Source: Anaerostipes amylophilus (GTDB lineage Bacteria; Bacillota; Clostridia; Lachnospirales; Lachnospiraceae). Taken from it: a stretch of DNA of 64,000 nucleotides. The stretch is from NCBI RefSeq assembly GCF_025567365.1, contig NZ_JAOQJG010000006.1, forward strand, positions 1 to 64,000. The letters run 5' to 3'. Under the pieces are notes generated by a model. It searched no databases. It worked only from the letters and a program-made list of their open reading frames with translations, and was not told the origin of the DNA. A program made the translations under genes and the position numbers. Shown piece by piece: positions 16,943 through 26,054 of the stretch (position 1 is its first letter; each line of letters starts with the position of its first letter).

Positions 16943-18232
16943 TTGAAAAATCGTTTATGCATTGAAAACGTTATCGGAAGGGAAGTCTTAGATTCCAGAG
17001 GAAATCCAACGGTAGAAGTCGATGTGCTTTTAGAAAATGGAGCCTTGGGAAGAGCGATCGTTCCTTCTGGTGCTTCCACAGGGAAATACGAAGCGTTGGA
17101 GCTAAGAGACCGTGAAAAAAGATACCGCGGATTGGGAGTCGAAACGGCAGTGAACCATGTCAATCACAAGATTGCAGACCGTCTGATCGGCAAAAATGCA
17201 CTTAATCAGATTGAAATTGACCAAATCATGTTGGAAGCAGACGGCACACCAAACAAAGAGAGATTTGGAGCAAACGCAATCCTTGGAGCATCTCTTGCAA
17301 CCGCCAAGGCAGCAGCCAGCGGGCTAAGTATTCCGTTATATCAATATCTTGGAGGTAGTTTTGCATCCAGACTTCCAATACCAATGATGAACATATTAAA
17401 TGGAGGAAAACACGCAGATAACACCGTCGATTTTCAGGAATTTATGATCGCACCAGTAGGAGCAGATTCTTTCAAAGATGCACTGATGATGGGAACCGAC
17501 GTGTATCATACATTAAAATATATTTTGAAAAAAAATCATTTGAATACAGGGGTTGGGGATGAAGGAGGTTTTGCTCCAAATCTAGAAAGCTCTGAACAGG
17601 CATTAGACCTTTTGGTTCAGGCAATTGAACAGGCAGGGTATAAAACAAAAGAAGAGATCGCGATTGCGATGGATTGTGCAGCATCAGAAATCTATAATGA
17701 AGATGAGAAAATCTATCATTTTATGGGAGAAAGTATGATGGCAGGCAAAGAAATTAGAAGAAATTCAGAAGAAATGGTGCAATATTATGAAAAGTTGGTG
17801 GAAGATTATCCGATTTTTTCAATCGAAGATGGATTAAATGAGGAAGATATGCCAGGTTGGAAGGTATTAACCTATCGTCTTGGAGAGAAAATTTTATTAG
17901 TAGGAGACGATTTATTTGTAACAAATGTTATGCGTTTAAAAGAAGGAATCGAAGAGGATATCGCAAACAGTATTCTGATCAAGCCAAATCAGATCGGAAC
18001 ATTGACAGAGACGTTAGATGCCATTGAAACAGCTGCAAAATCAGGCTACAAAACGATCATTTCCCACAGATCAGGTGAAAGTGAAGACACAACGATCGCA
18101 GATATCGTAGTTGCAACGAATGCTGGTCTGATCAAGACAGGAGCGCCATGCAGATCTGATCGAACATCAAAATACAATCGTTTATTACGCATTGAAGAAG
18201 AACTTGGAAGTTGCAAAAAATATGGTTTTTAA
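16943..18232 (+). CDS. eno: Enolase
   Basis: A 429-aa enolase: 2-phosphoglycerate to phosphoenolpyruvate. Signatures are REVLDSRGNPTVEVDV near residues 12-27, SGASTGKYEALELRD, the metal/catalytic segments SIEDGLNEED and LVGDDLFVTN, ILIKPNQIGT with the catalytic Lys, and SHRSGESEDTTIAD. The start is TTG at 16943, preceded by AGAAAGAAGG; there is no usable in-frame ATG. With gap, pgk, tpiA and gpmI it nearly completes lower glycolysis in this window. Confidence 0.95.
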   Translation: MKNRLCIENVIGREVLDSRGNPTVEVDVLLENGALGRAIVPSGASTGKYEALELRDREKRYRGLGVETAVNHVNHKIADRLIGKNALNQIEIDQIMLEADGTPNKERFGANAILGASLATAKAAASGLSIPLYQYLGGSFASRLPIPMMNILNGGKHADNTVDFQEFMIAPVGADSFKDALMMGTDVYHTLKYILKKNHLNTGVGDEGGFAPNLESSEQALDLLVQAIEQAGYKTKEEIAIAMDCAASEIYNEDEKIYHFMGESMMAGKEIRRNSEEMVQYYEKLVEDYPIFSIEDGLNEEDMPGWKVLTYRLGEKILLVGDDLFVTNVMRLKEGIEEDIANSILIKPNQIGTLTETLDAIETAAKSGYKTIISHRSGESEDTTIADIVVATNAGLIKTGAPCRSDRTSKYNRLLRIEEELGSCKKYGF

Positions 18233-18275
18233 AAGGATAAAAATGTAAAAACTATGGAAAGTATTGCTGTTTTTC

Positions 18276-18304
18276 TTGCAAGTTTGATATGTCTATGTTA
18301 GAAT
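18276..18304 (+). promoter_or_regulatory. Sigma-A promoter for secG
   Basis: TTGCAA (18276-18281), a 17-nt spacer and TAGAAT (18299-18304) lie just upstream of secG. Confidence 0.6.
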
Positions 18305-18341
18305 AAATCTCAGTGAATGGAAATATATTAGGAGGCATATT

Positions 18342-18578
18342 GTGAAAACAGCATTAACTGTAATTTTTATTATAGCATCAATTTTATTAATCATATTAGT
18401 ATTAATGCAAGAAGGAAAAGAAGCGGGATTAGGTTCTTTAACTGGTGCAGCAGACAGCGGAACATACTGGAGCAAGAACAAAGGTCGTTCTAAGGAAGGA
18501 ACACTGATCAAAGTGACAACATTCTTTACGATCGTATTTTTCGTAACAGCAGCAATCCTTTGCTCAAGATTTATTTAG
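18342..18578 (+). CDS. secG: Preprotein translocase subunit SecG
   Basis: A 78-aa SecG, the small subunit of the SecYEG translocon. Two membrane helices (residues ~4-22 and ~57-75) flank the conserved loop (LVLMQEGKEAGLGSLTGAAD). The start is GTG at 18342, directly after TTAGGAGG. The order secG-rnr-smpB-ssrA is common in Firmicutes. Confidence 0.92.
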   Translation: MKTALTVIFIIASILLIILVLMQEGKEAGLGSLTGAADSGTYWSKNKGRSKEGTLIKVTTFFTIVFFVTAAILCSRFI

Positions 18579-18587
18579 AGAAAAGAT

Positions 18588-18623
18588 AAGCACTTCTTAA
18601 ACTTGTTTTAAGAGGTGCTTTTT
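18588..18623 (+). terminator. Intrinsic terminator after secG
   Basis: A 14-bp stem around a short loop (AAGCACTTCTTAAA paired to 18607-18620) is followed by T-rich sequence, separating secG from rnr. Confidence 0.82.
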
Positions 18624-18719
18624 ATGTCATAACGCCATAGGTAATATACACGATATGAAAATGATATTTCCATAAGATCAAATATATAGTAAAAAGAGTT
18701 GAATATACAGGAGAACACA

Positions 18720-20894
18720 ATGACAGATAAACGATTTAACAGAAAAAAGAAAATTAAAGCGTTGATCAATGATCCGTATTACCAGCCAATGAAGCAGAGA
18801 GAGATCGGATACCTGATGCAGGTAGCTCCAGAAGATCGAGATGAGTTTGTTGAGATTTTAAATGAACTGGTAGAAGAAGGATCAATTGAAGTAAGCAAAC
18901 GTGGAAAATACATGCCGCCAAGTGTGAAGACAGTCAAAGGAACCTTCAGCTGTACAAGCAAAGGCTTTGGATTTGTAACCGTGGAAGGGGAAGACGATGA
19001 TTATTACATTCATGAGAAGAACATGAATGGAGCTTTCCATGAAGATACAGTCTTAATGCAGGTATTAGACGATCATCCAACTTCTGGAAGAAGAAAAGAA
19101 GGAAAGATTATCAAGATTTTAGAGAGAGGAATCAAGACAGTGGTCGGAACTCTTCAGAAAAACCAGAACTTTGGGTTTGTGATTCCAGATAATTTAAGAT
19201 TTGACAGTGATATTTTTGTATCCAAATCTCAGTGCAAGAATCTTACCAGCGGATTTAAAGTGATGGTAGAGATCACAGATTATGGAGATGCCAGAAGAAG
19301 TCCAGAAGGAAAGATCATTGAAGTTTTAGGACATAAAGATGATCCAAGAGTTGATATTTTATCAATTGTCAAAGCTTATGGAATCCCAACCCAGTTTGAA
19401 GATGATGTCAAACAGCAGGTTGATACGATTCCATCTGAGATCAAAGCATCTGACTACAAAGACCGTATGGATATCAGAGACTGGCCGATGGTAACGATCG
19501 ATGGAGAAGATGCGAAGGACTTAGATGATGCGATCACATTATCAAGAAAAGGAGAGAATTATTTACTCGGAGTGCATATCGCAGATGTATCCGAATATGT
19601 AACAGAGTATTCTCCATTAGATAAGGAAGCATTAAAACGAGGAACGAGTGTGTATCTTGTAGACCGCGTAATTCCAATGCTTCCACACCAGTTATCGAAT
19701 GGAATCTGTTCCTTAAATCAGGGATGTGACAGACTGGCACTAAGTTGTATCATGAAAGTCGATCCAAGTGGAAAGGTTGTCGATCATCAGATTGCAGAGA
19801 CATTGATCAATGTTGATCACCGTATGACATATACATCCGTAGCAAAAATCTTAGACGGAGATATGGAAGAACGTAAGAAATACGATGACTTTGTAGAAAT
19901 GTTTGAGTTAATGAAAGAATTATCTGATATTTTAAGACACCGTCGCCATGAAAGAGGAAGTATCGATTTTGACTTCCCAGAGTCTAAGATCATTTTAGAT
20001 GAAAAAGGTCGTCCGGTCGATGTTTATCCACAGGTAAGAAATGCAGCGACAAAGATCATTGAAGATTTCATGCTGTGTGCGAATGAAACGATCGCTGAGG
20101 AATTTTACTGGAGAGAGATTCCATTCTTATATCGAATCCACGAGATTCCAGATCATGAAAAGATTGATAAATTACAAGTATTTTTACAAAACTTTGGAAT
20201 TTATTTAAAGAGTAGCCATGATGAGATTCACCCAAAGGAAGTGCAGAAGTTACTGACAAAGATCGAGGGGACTCCAGAAGAACCATTGATCAGCCGTTTG
20301 ACATTAAGATCTATGAAGCAGGCAAAATATTCTGCATACAGCTCCATGCATTTTGGATTGTCTACAAGATATTACTGCCATTTTACATCACCGATCCGAA
20401 GATACCCAGACCTTCAGATCCACAGGATCATCAAGGAAACATTGCATAATAAATTTACAACAAGACGATTCAGTCATTACGATGCAATCCTGCCGAAAGT
20501 AGCAGAACAGTCCTCTAAGATGGAACGTCGTGCGGAAGAAGTCGAGAGAGAAGTATGTAAGCTTAAGAAAGCGGAATATATGAGAAGAAGAATCGGAGAA
20601 GTTCATGAAGGAATCATTTCTGGTGTGACAAACTGGGGAATTTATGTGGAACTTCCAAATACGATCGAGGGAATGGTGCATGTATCCATTCTTCCGGGAG
20701 ATTACTATTACTATGATGAGAAGACTTATTCTATGGTCGGTGAGAGAACTGGAAGAACCTTTAAACTAGGAGAGAAAGTAAAAATCCGTGTCAAAGATGT
20801 GGATATGATGCTTAAGAATATTGATTTTGAGTTAGTGGAGGATGATGATTATGAGCAAAGCGAAGACGGATGGAAAAAAACTCATTGCAAATAA
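18720..20894 (+). CDS. rnr: Ribonuclease R
   Basis: A 724-aa 3'-5' exoribonuclease that degrades structured RNA and, in the trans-translation pathway, non-stop mRNAs. Domain order: N-terminal helix-turn-helix-like region (~1-60), two cold-shock domains (~65-215), RNB catalytic domain (~240-570) with DGEDAKDLDDAI carrying the metal-binding Asp residues, and a C-terminal S1 domain (~620-705). The ATG at 18720 follows CAGGAG; an upstream in-frame ATG at 18699 has none. Its end overlaps smpB by 44 nt, implying coupled expression. Confidence 0.95.
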   Translation: MTDKRFNRKKKIKALINDPYYQPMKQREIGYLMQVAPEDRDEFVEILNELVEEGSIEVSKRGKYMPPSVKTVKGTFSCTSKGFGFVTVEGEDDDYYIHEKNMNGAFHEDTVLMQVLDDHPTSGRRKEGKIIKILERGIKTVVGTLQKNQNFGFVIPDNLRFDSDIFVSKSQCKNLTSGFKVMVEITDYGDARRSPEGKIIEVLGHKDDPRVDILSIVKAYGIPTQFEDDVKQQVDTIPSEIKASDYKDRMDIRDWPMVTIDGEDAKDLDDAITLSRKGENYLLGVHIADVSEYVTEYSPLDKEALKRGTSVYLVDRVIPMLPHQLSNGICSLNQGCDRLALSCIMKVDPSGKVVDHQIAETLINVDHRMTYTSVAKILDGDMEERKKYDDFVEMFELMKELSDILRHRRHERGSIDFDFPESKIILDEKGRPVDVYPQVRNAATKIIEDFMLCANETIAEEFYWREIPFLYRIHEIPDHEKIDKLQVFLQNFGIYLKSSHDEIHPKEVQKLLTKIEGTPEEPLISRLTLRSMKQAKYSAYSSMHFGLSTRYYCHFTSPIRRYPDLQIHRIIKETLHNKFTTRRFSHYDAILPKVAEQSSKMERRAEEVEREVCKLKKAEYMRRRIGEVHEGIISGVTNWGIYVELPNTIEGMVHVSILPGDYYYYDEKTYSMVGERTGRTFKLGEKVKIRVKDVDMMLKNIDFELVEDDDYEQSEDGWKKTHCK

Positions 20895-21327
20895 TAAAAA
20901 AGCAAGACATGATTATTTTGTAGAGGATAGTTTTGAAGCAGGGATCGTACTTCATGGAACCGAAGTAAAATCCTTAAGACAGGGACACTGCAGCATCAAA
21001 GAAGCTTTCATTGATATTGATAATGGAGAAGCTTTCATTCATCAAATGCATATCAGTCCTTACGAAAAAGGAAATATCTTCAACAAAGATCCACTTCGTA
21101 CAAGAAAACTGTTATTGCATAAATCCGAGATTTCCAAGATGATCGGGCAGATCAATCAGAAAGGATATACACTGATTCCATTAAAGGTATACTTTAGCGG
21201 AAGCCTTGTGAAAGTCCAGATTGGATTATGCAAAGGTAAGAAACTTTACGATAAACGACAGGATATCTCAAAGAGAGACCAGTTAAGAGAAGCACAGAGA
21301 GATTTTAAAGTAAGAAACTTTGGATAA
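20851..21327 (+). CDS. smpB: SsrA-binding protein SmpB
   Basis: A 158-aa tmRNA partner that places tmRNA in the A site of stalled ribosomes. Family segments are KKARHDYFVEDSFEAGIVL, GTEVKSLRQGHCSIKEAF and the basic C-terminal tail KKLYDKRQDISKRDQLREAQ. ATGs occur at 20842, 20848 (frame MMIM) and 20851. GGAGG at 20837-20841 is 9 nt from the ATG at 20851, which is the best start. It overlaps rnr and is followed by ssrA within 130 nt. Confidence 0.95.
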   Translation: MSKAKTDGKKLIANNKKARHDYFVEDSFEAGIVLHGTEVKSLRQGHCSIKEAFIDIDNGEAFIHQMHISPYEKGNIFNKDPLRTRKLLLHKSEISKMIGQINQKGYTLIPLKVYFSGSLVKVQIGLCKGKKLYDKRQDISKRDQLREAQRDFKVRNFG

Positions 21328-21372
21328 TTTCAAGTAAGATAAAAGATTGTATAAGAACTTGTACAAAAAGAC

Positions 21373-21401
21373 TTGACATCTTATATAAGAGACTATATAA
21401 T
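21373..21401 (+). promoter_or_regulatory. Consensus sigma-A promoter for ssrA
   Basis: A perfect TTGACA (21373-21378), a 17-nt spacer and a perfect TATAAT (21396-21401). This is the strongest promoter in the window and suits an abundant stable RNA. Confidence 0.88.
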
Positions 21402-21406
21402 ATAAT

Positions 21407-21436
21407 TTCGAGACTGGGAAGATTCCTAGTCTCGAA
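21407..21436 (+). other. Hairpin in ssrA 5' precursor
   Basis: The transcript would begin near 21408 and reach the mature 5' end at 21454. This ~45-nt leader is mostly a stable hairpin (21407-21415 with 21428-21436, extended by inner pairs). It is probably removed by RNase P cleavage at the tRNA-like end. It has no T-run, so it is not a terminator. Confidence 0.55.
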
Positions 21437-21453
21437 CCAAGCTAATTAATTCC

Positions 21454-21793
21454 GGGCTAGTAAAGGTTTCGACAGGGGTTATGAAGCTTGAGGAGCCATT
21501 GGGAGGGACCACCTTACGGTACAAACTTAAATATAAACGCAGATAATAAATTAGCGTACGCTGCCTAGTTTGCAGCAGTCAGCTCTAGATCACCTGTAGT
21601 CTGGAATCCTGGCTTCAAACATGCAGGACCCTTGACCGGTCAAGCTTTGTGCCGGTTAAAGTATTGATGAAGCTACTGAAACTGTGATCCTGTTAGTCGG
21701 AGCACAGTAGAGGGAATGAAAGAAGACTGACTGTAATGGGAGAGCCTCATGTGAATTGGCTTTTGGACGCGGGTTCGATTCCCGCCTAGTCCA
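21454..21793 (+). ncRNA. ssrA: Transfer-messenger RNA (tmRNA)
   Basis: A one-piece tmRNA of about 340 nt. The acceptor stem GGGCTAG (21454-21460) pairs with CTAGTCC (21786-21792), with A as discriminator at 21793; CCA is not encoded (CTA follows). GGTTTCGACAGGGG near the 5' end and GGGTTCGATTCCC near the 3' end form the tRNA-like D- and T-regions. The tag reading frame at 21539-21568 encodes ADNKLAYAA and a TAG stop; the tag carries the AYAA end recognised by proteases. Pseudoknot-rich sequence fills 21570-21760. It lies next to its partner genes smpB and rnr. Confidence 0.95.
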
Positions 21794-21877
21794 CTAAAGC
21801 TGAACAAGTCAAACTCTGTATATGATATTATCGTATACAGGAATATGTTTTGTTTGGTGTATCGAAGAAAATAAAAG

Positions 21878-21925
21878 TAACGACATTGTATGTTACGAAA
21901 GTGATATACAGTGTCGTTATTTTTA
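21878..21925 (+). terminator. Intrinsic terminator after ssrA
   Basis: A 14-bp stem (21878-21891 with 21906-21919, one G-T pair) is followed by TATTTTTAT. It ends the ssrA transcript about 85 nt past the mature end. Confidence 0.75.
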
Positions 21926-21926
21926 T

Positions 21927-22247
21927 GCTATAATGCGGATATGAATTTAACAAATCGGAATTGAGATTTCATATATTCCAAGGGATTTAATAACTGTTAT
22001 ATTTTATTATCAAATATCTCTCAATCTCTTGAAAACACAAAGTTTATCGCAGGTGAGCTTCCCCTTATTGTTTCCCTTGTGTTATATCGTCCCACCAGTG
22101 TTTACGAACTCTAATAAGGGCAAAAACAAGGGCAAGAAAATTATATAAAACAGTATAACACAAAATAAAAGTGATATGGTGAACTGATTGAAATGCTTCT
22201 GATTTTTGCAACAAATGATTGATTTAACGATAAGGATATTTGATACG
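21927..22247. other. Non-coding stretch at the start of the accessory block
   Basis: About 320 nt with no credible gene. It is AT-rich and has AACACAA/TTGTGTT arms about 50 nt apart. I looked for a copy of the ssrA 3' end that would mark an integration border and saw none. Confidence 0.4.
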
Positions 22248-22487
22248 ATGAGAACAATATTTGCAGAATACACTCCCAAGCGCAACAGTATTGATGTTTA
22301 CACCTCTGTTGGCTATATGCTCCGCATTGACTGTTGGGAAGCTGAAAAGAACTTAAAAACCACACCAGGATCAGACTGTGCATTAAACGCACTCGCCATT
22401 GATGAACCTCTTGAATATGCGAAATTATATCTTGATGGAAATTTGCAGATGTGGGTAGATGCGGAAGACTCATTAGATATTTTTTAA
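22248..22487 (+). CDS. DUF6061-like small protein
   Basis: A 79-aa protein whose C-terminal half (RIDCWEAEKNL, then EPLEYAKLYLDGNLQMWVDA) fits the pattern I associate with DUF6061, small proteins carried on Clostridia mobile elements; the assignment is from memory. I prefer the ATG at 22248, with TAAGGAT upstream, to an in-frame ATG at 22206, since the extra residues do not resemble the family. No element machinery is adjacent, so this may be a leftover of an integrated element. Function unknown. Confidence 0.5.
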   Translation: MRTIFAEYTPKRNSIDVYTSVGYMLRIDCWEAEKNLKTTPGSDCALNALAIDEPLEYAKLYLDGNLQMWVDAEDSLDIF

Positions 22488-22570
22488 TTTTTAAACAAAT
22501 ACAACAGTTTAAATCGCTATTAACCACAATATTTCCGGAAAATTCATTATAGGTTTGTGTAAACGCAAAG

Positions 22571-22603
22571 AAACGGCGGCTCTGAAAATTAAAGCCGCCG
22601 TTT
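22571..22603. repeat. 11-bp perfect inverted repeat
   Basis: AAACGGCGGCT (22571-22581) pairs with AGCCGCCGTTT (22593-22603). There is no T-run, so terminator function is uncertain. A second hairpin with an 8-bp arm built on ACGACGGC lies at 22632-22659. Confidence 0.55.
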
Positions 22604-22696
22604 GATAAGCGCGTGAAAATATGTCTGCTGTACGACGGCTTTTTTTCTTTTGCCGTCGTGCGACAGATAATCAATTCATTCTATTTTGAACTTCTT

Positions 22697-23890
22697 TTAT
22701 GCTACCTGATGTCTGCAATAGGAATGAATCGCCAAGAATGTAAACACAAATAATTCAATTCCTGCCGAAATCAAAATAACATGCGGTGTCCAGAAACTCA
22801 TTCCACCGATATTCAGATAATTGAAATTTGCAAGCTGATAAAGGAAATTGTTCTGCATACCAATTCCACCAGATGGAAGTATGGTAGAGAGCCATGTTGC
22901 TCCCATCGCCACATAAGCAAAAAGCGGCATGAGAAGAACTACAATAGAGATCAGCAAAACTGTCAATGTGTCTTTACATTTTGCAGACAGTAACAACGTA
23001 CAGCTAACCGTTGCTAATACAGAAATCAAGCCCGCTGCTGCGAGAATTATCTGCAACTGCCCCAGATTGATGTTTGGCAGGTTAATGATAGAGTATAGCA
23101 TCTGAAACGATGTTTTTAAGCAATCCGTCCCGAACGCTGCATCTAAAATCAGAATGTGTACCGTGATCCCGACAAGGAAAGTAACAACGAAAAGTGTAAA
23201 TGCCGCCAGAATTTTTGTAATTGCTAATTGGTTACGCCCGTATTTGGTAGTTCGCAGGATGCTGTCACCGCCTGTTTGATATTCTCCGGCAAAAGTAGGA
23301 GCTTCGATTGTCACGCACAAAATAGCAAGGAACAAAATATAAAACTCAATATAATCAAATGCATCTTTAGAAATTCCAGAATGAATATAAAAAGGCGTAT
23401 CAAGTTCTGAATATTTTTCAAGAGCTTTCTGCTGTGCGGTTTCGTTTTCTCTTTGCTCATTTCGCATGACATCCTGTAAATGTTCTGCGCACTTTTCATA
23501 ATAGGCTCCGTCAATGTCATTCGGGTCAATATTCCATTAAATCAGCACCAATGTCTGTTAATGGATCAGCAAACGCTTCGGACAGACCTTTCAGCAAGGG
23601 ACGGATCGGGACGATTTTTTCAATATTTACAGCCAGAGGAAGGCCCTCTTCCTCGACTGGCCCATATTCTCGAACGCAGCTTTGATAAGTTTCCAAAGCC
23701 GATTTGATCCTATCCGGGGTCACTTCACCAGCGGATGTTTTATATAAATCTTGTTTGTACTTGATAGCTGCCAAGCCGTCTAATTCTGTAACCGTGCCAT
23801 CTTCGTTTGGACGGTTAATACCCTCAAATGAATGCTCATGTGCCATAAAGTAACACAAAAAAGCAATAGACAGCCTCCACAATTCCGTAA
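22697..23890 (-). pseudogene. ABC-2 type transporter permease, frameshifted and 5'-truncated
   Basis: Two minus-strand frames together make one ABC permease of the peptide/bacitracin-exporter kind. The 5' part (to ~23530) reads AHEHSFEGINRPNEDGTVTE through RPLLKGLSEAFADP to GADLM. The 3' part resumes one frame over as NIDPNDIDGAYYEKCAEHLQ and then five to six membrane segments to 22697. The shift lies near 23530, just after the GADLM codons. The first membrane helix is missing at the upstream end, where unrelated DNA begins. Its probable ATPase partner survives only as a fragment at 27247-27320. Confidence 0.7.
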
Positions 23891-23977
23891 TGATTGATGC
23901 TTGACGGTCTCCTGAAAGTTCGCTATAATAATAACCGTAAAATTTGAGTGGACTTTTCCGGATTCGGTCATCTTTTT

Positions 23978-24016
23978 GCCACACAACTGTCTTGTGATAG
24001 TTGTGTGGCTTTTTTG
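23978..24016 (+). terminator. Intrinsic terminator at left end of inserted segment
   Basis: An 11-bp stem (23978-23988 with 23999-24009) is followed by seven T, oriented rightward. No rightward gene precedes it; it may have come with the inserted nitroreductase/MATE segment or terminate a lost gene. Confidence 0.75.
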
Positions 24017-24061
24017 TTGCCTGCATCTCGGAAATGTTGACAGAATGGAGGATGATTTTTT

Positions 24062-24583
24062 ATGGAAAACAACTTCTTATCTCTGATCAAGACGCGCCGC
24101 AGTGTAAGGGCTTATAAATCAGAGTTTGTCCCCTCCGAGGCTTTGGACGCTGTACTGGAAGCAGGGACTTACGCTCCTACCGGCGGAGGACATCAATCTC
24201 CAACCATCATTGCAATTACAGACCCCAAATATAGGAAGGAGATTGCAAAACTAAACGCAGAAGTGATGGGGAGTAACACAGACCCTTATTATGGCGCACC
24301 TGTCGTGATTTTGGTTCTGGCAGATGGCTCCGCAAGCACCTTTGTCGAGGATGGAAGCTGCGTCCTTGAAAATATGATGCTCGCTGCCCATGCCCTTGGC
24401 CTGGGAACCGTATGGGTACATCGGGAACGTGAGATTTTTGACAGTGAAAGCGGCAAGGCTCTCCTGCGGGAGTGGAAGCTACCGGAAACCTTGCGTGGCG
24501 TCGGGGCGATTGCATTGGGTTATCCAGCCCAGGGAAGCCGGCCAACCGCAGCACGCAAACAAAACTATATTGTTCGGATTTAA
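24062..24583 (+). CDS. Nitroreductase family protein
   Basis: A 173-aa FMN-dependent oxidoreductase. The N-terminal FMN motif is KTRRSVRAYKSEFVPSEAL, followed by AGTYAPTGGGHQSP (the usual SAxNxQPW region is replaced by GGGHQSP), ENMMLAAHALGLGTVWVHRE and the C-terminal GVGAIALGYPAQ. GGAGG precedes the ATG. Visibly higher G+C and different codon choice (CTG, GGC, CGC) than the backbone mark it as acquired. A MATE gene follows after 59 nt. Substrate unknown. Confidence 0.88.
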   Translation: MENNFLSLIKTRRSVRAYKSEFVPSEALDAVLEAGTYAPTGGGHQSPTIIAITDPKYRKEIAKLNAEVMGSNTDPYYGAPVVILVLADGSASTFVEDGSCVLENMMLAAHALGLGTVWVHREREIFDSESGKALLREWKLPETLRGVGAIALGYPAQGSRPTAARKQNYIVRI

Positions 24584-24642
24584 TGTCCTGCTGTCCGGCA
24601 CAGTTTTCCTGCGCCGGACAATTTATGGAAAGGAGGTAGAGT

Positions 24643-26004
24643 ATGCAGACGAATAACAAAATGGCGGTTGCTCCTGTCGGAAAGCTCATCTGGCAAATGT
24701 CGCTGCCACCGCTGATCTCCATGTTTCTGCAATATTCCTATAATCTGATAGACAGCGCGTTTGTAGCGCGTCTGAGTGAGAATGCGTTGACGGCTGTTTC
24801 TCTGTCATTCCCGATTACAACCCTGATGAACGCAGCGTCCATCTGGATCGGTGTCGGTGTGAATGTATTGATTGCAGGGTATCTTGGGGAGAGAAAGCAA
24901 GATGAAGCAAATATCACCGTTACACACGGATTGTTACTGGCCTTTGGAATTGGGGCTTTGCTCAATCTTCTGTCATTGCTGATTATGAAACCCTACTTTT
25001 GGGCATTTACCAATAATGAAGAAATCTATCAGTTGAGCATTGCCTATATGAGCGTATGTTCGTTCATGCAAATCCCCAATATGGTGCATATCGCCATCCA
25101 GAAGATGATACAGGGCACCGGAAATATGGTCGCTCCCATGTGGTTCCAGATTGCAGGAGTGGTCGTTAATTTTGTATTCGACCCACTCCTAATTTTTGGT
25201 ATTGGTGTTTTTCCGGCTATGGGAATCCGTGGCGCTGCGGTGGCTACTGTTGCGGGCTATTTGTTATCCATGATTTTGGCATTTGCCTTGCTGCTGGGCA
25301 AAAAGCAGAAAGTGCGGATAAAGATCAAAGGATTTCATTTGCAAAAGTGGCTGATTGGCCGTATTTTCACCCTTGGACTGCCGTCTTTTATTATGAATGC
25401 CCTTAGTTCTTTTATGGTGACTTTTGTAAACTTTTTTCTGGTCGCCTATTCCGATACGGCAATCGCTTTCTTCGGTGCGTATTTTAAGGTGCAGCAGTTG
25501 ATTGTCATGACGGTCAACGGGCTGATCCAGGGCTGTCTTCCTATTATGCGGTTTAACTACGGTGCGGGAAACAGAGATAGGCTGCACTCTGCTTTCCGCT
25601 ACGGAACCGCTTTGGTCTCCGGTATGATGATACTGGGAACATTGACCGTCATCCTCTTTCCGGCGCAGCTTTTGGGATTATTTACGGCGTCGGAATCCAT
25701 GCGCTCCTTTGGAATATCCGCTATGCGGATTATGGCGGTCAGCTACCTATTCTGCGGATGGTCTACCATGATCTCCACCTATCTTCAGGCAACAGAACAG
25801 GTCTTTCCAAGTATGCTGATCCAGCTACTGCGTCAGTTTCTGCTGCTCATTTCATTCATGTGGGGTCTGGAAAAACTCCTGAAGATTACAGGGATCTGGC
25901 TGTCCTTCCCTGTCACAGAAACGGCAACATTCGTTCTGGCGCTTCTGATCTTCCGAGCAGGCAGAAAAACAGAAACGCTTTGCAGCGGTACAAAAACACA
26001 GTAA
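24643..26004 (+). CDS. MATE family efflux transporter (acquired)
   Basis: A 453-aa cation-coupled multidrug exporter with ~12 membrane segments, starting after GGAAAGGAGG. Typical features are IWQMSLPPLISMFLQYSYNL near residues 17-36, and a second half from LGLPSFIMNALSSF with LIQGCLPIMRFNYGAGN. It shares the G+C-rich composition of the nitroreductase gene and is unlike the AT-rich MATE gene at 12979. It looks intact. A second, broken MATE gene follows. Confidence 0.9.
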   Translation: MQTNNKMAVAPVGKLIWQMSLPPLISMFLQYSYNLIDSAFVARLSENALTAVSLSFPITTLMNAASIWIGVGVNVLIAGYLGERKQDEANITVTHGLLLAFGIGALLNLLSLLIMKPYFWAFTNNEEIYQLSIAYMSVCSFMQIPNMVHIAIQKMIQGTGNMVAPMWFQIAGVVVNFVFDPLLIFGIGVFPAMGIRGAAVATVAGYLLSMILAFALLLGKKQKVRIKIKGFHLQKWLIGRIFTLGLPSFIMNALSSFMVTFVNFFLVAYSDTAIAFFGAYFKVQQLIVMTVNGLIQGCLPIMRFNYGAGNRDRLHSAFRYGTALVSGMMILGTLTVILFPAQLLGLFTASESMRSFGISAMRIMAVSYLFCGWSTMISTYLQATEQVFPSMLIQLLRQFLLLISFMWGLEKLLKITGIWLSFPVTETATFVLALLIFRAGRKTETLCSGTKTQ

Positions 26005-26054
26005 GAACAGGAAAAGGAGAGACGATATGGAAATACATATTAAAAAAGGGCTAG

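Noticed and set aside
21786..21796. Attachment site formed by a duplicated ssrA 3' end
   Set aside because: No second copy of the ssrA 3' terminus was found by eye between 21.8 and 30.2 kb.
22082..22285. 67-codon minus-strand frame with LEFVNTGGTI end, considered as an integrase tail
   Set aside because: Too short and no recombinase catalytic residues; most of it is hydrophobic low-complexity sequence.
22560..22660. CRISPR-like repeats
   Set aside because: Two unrelated hairpins, no direct repeats with regular spacers here or elsewhere in the window.
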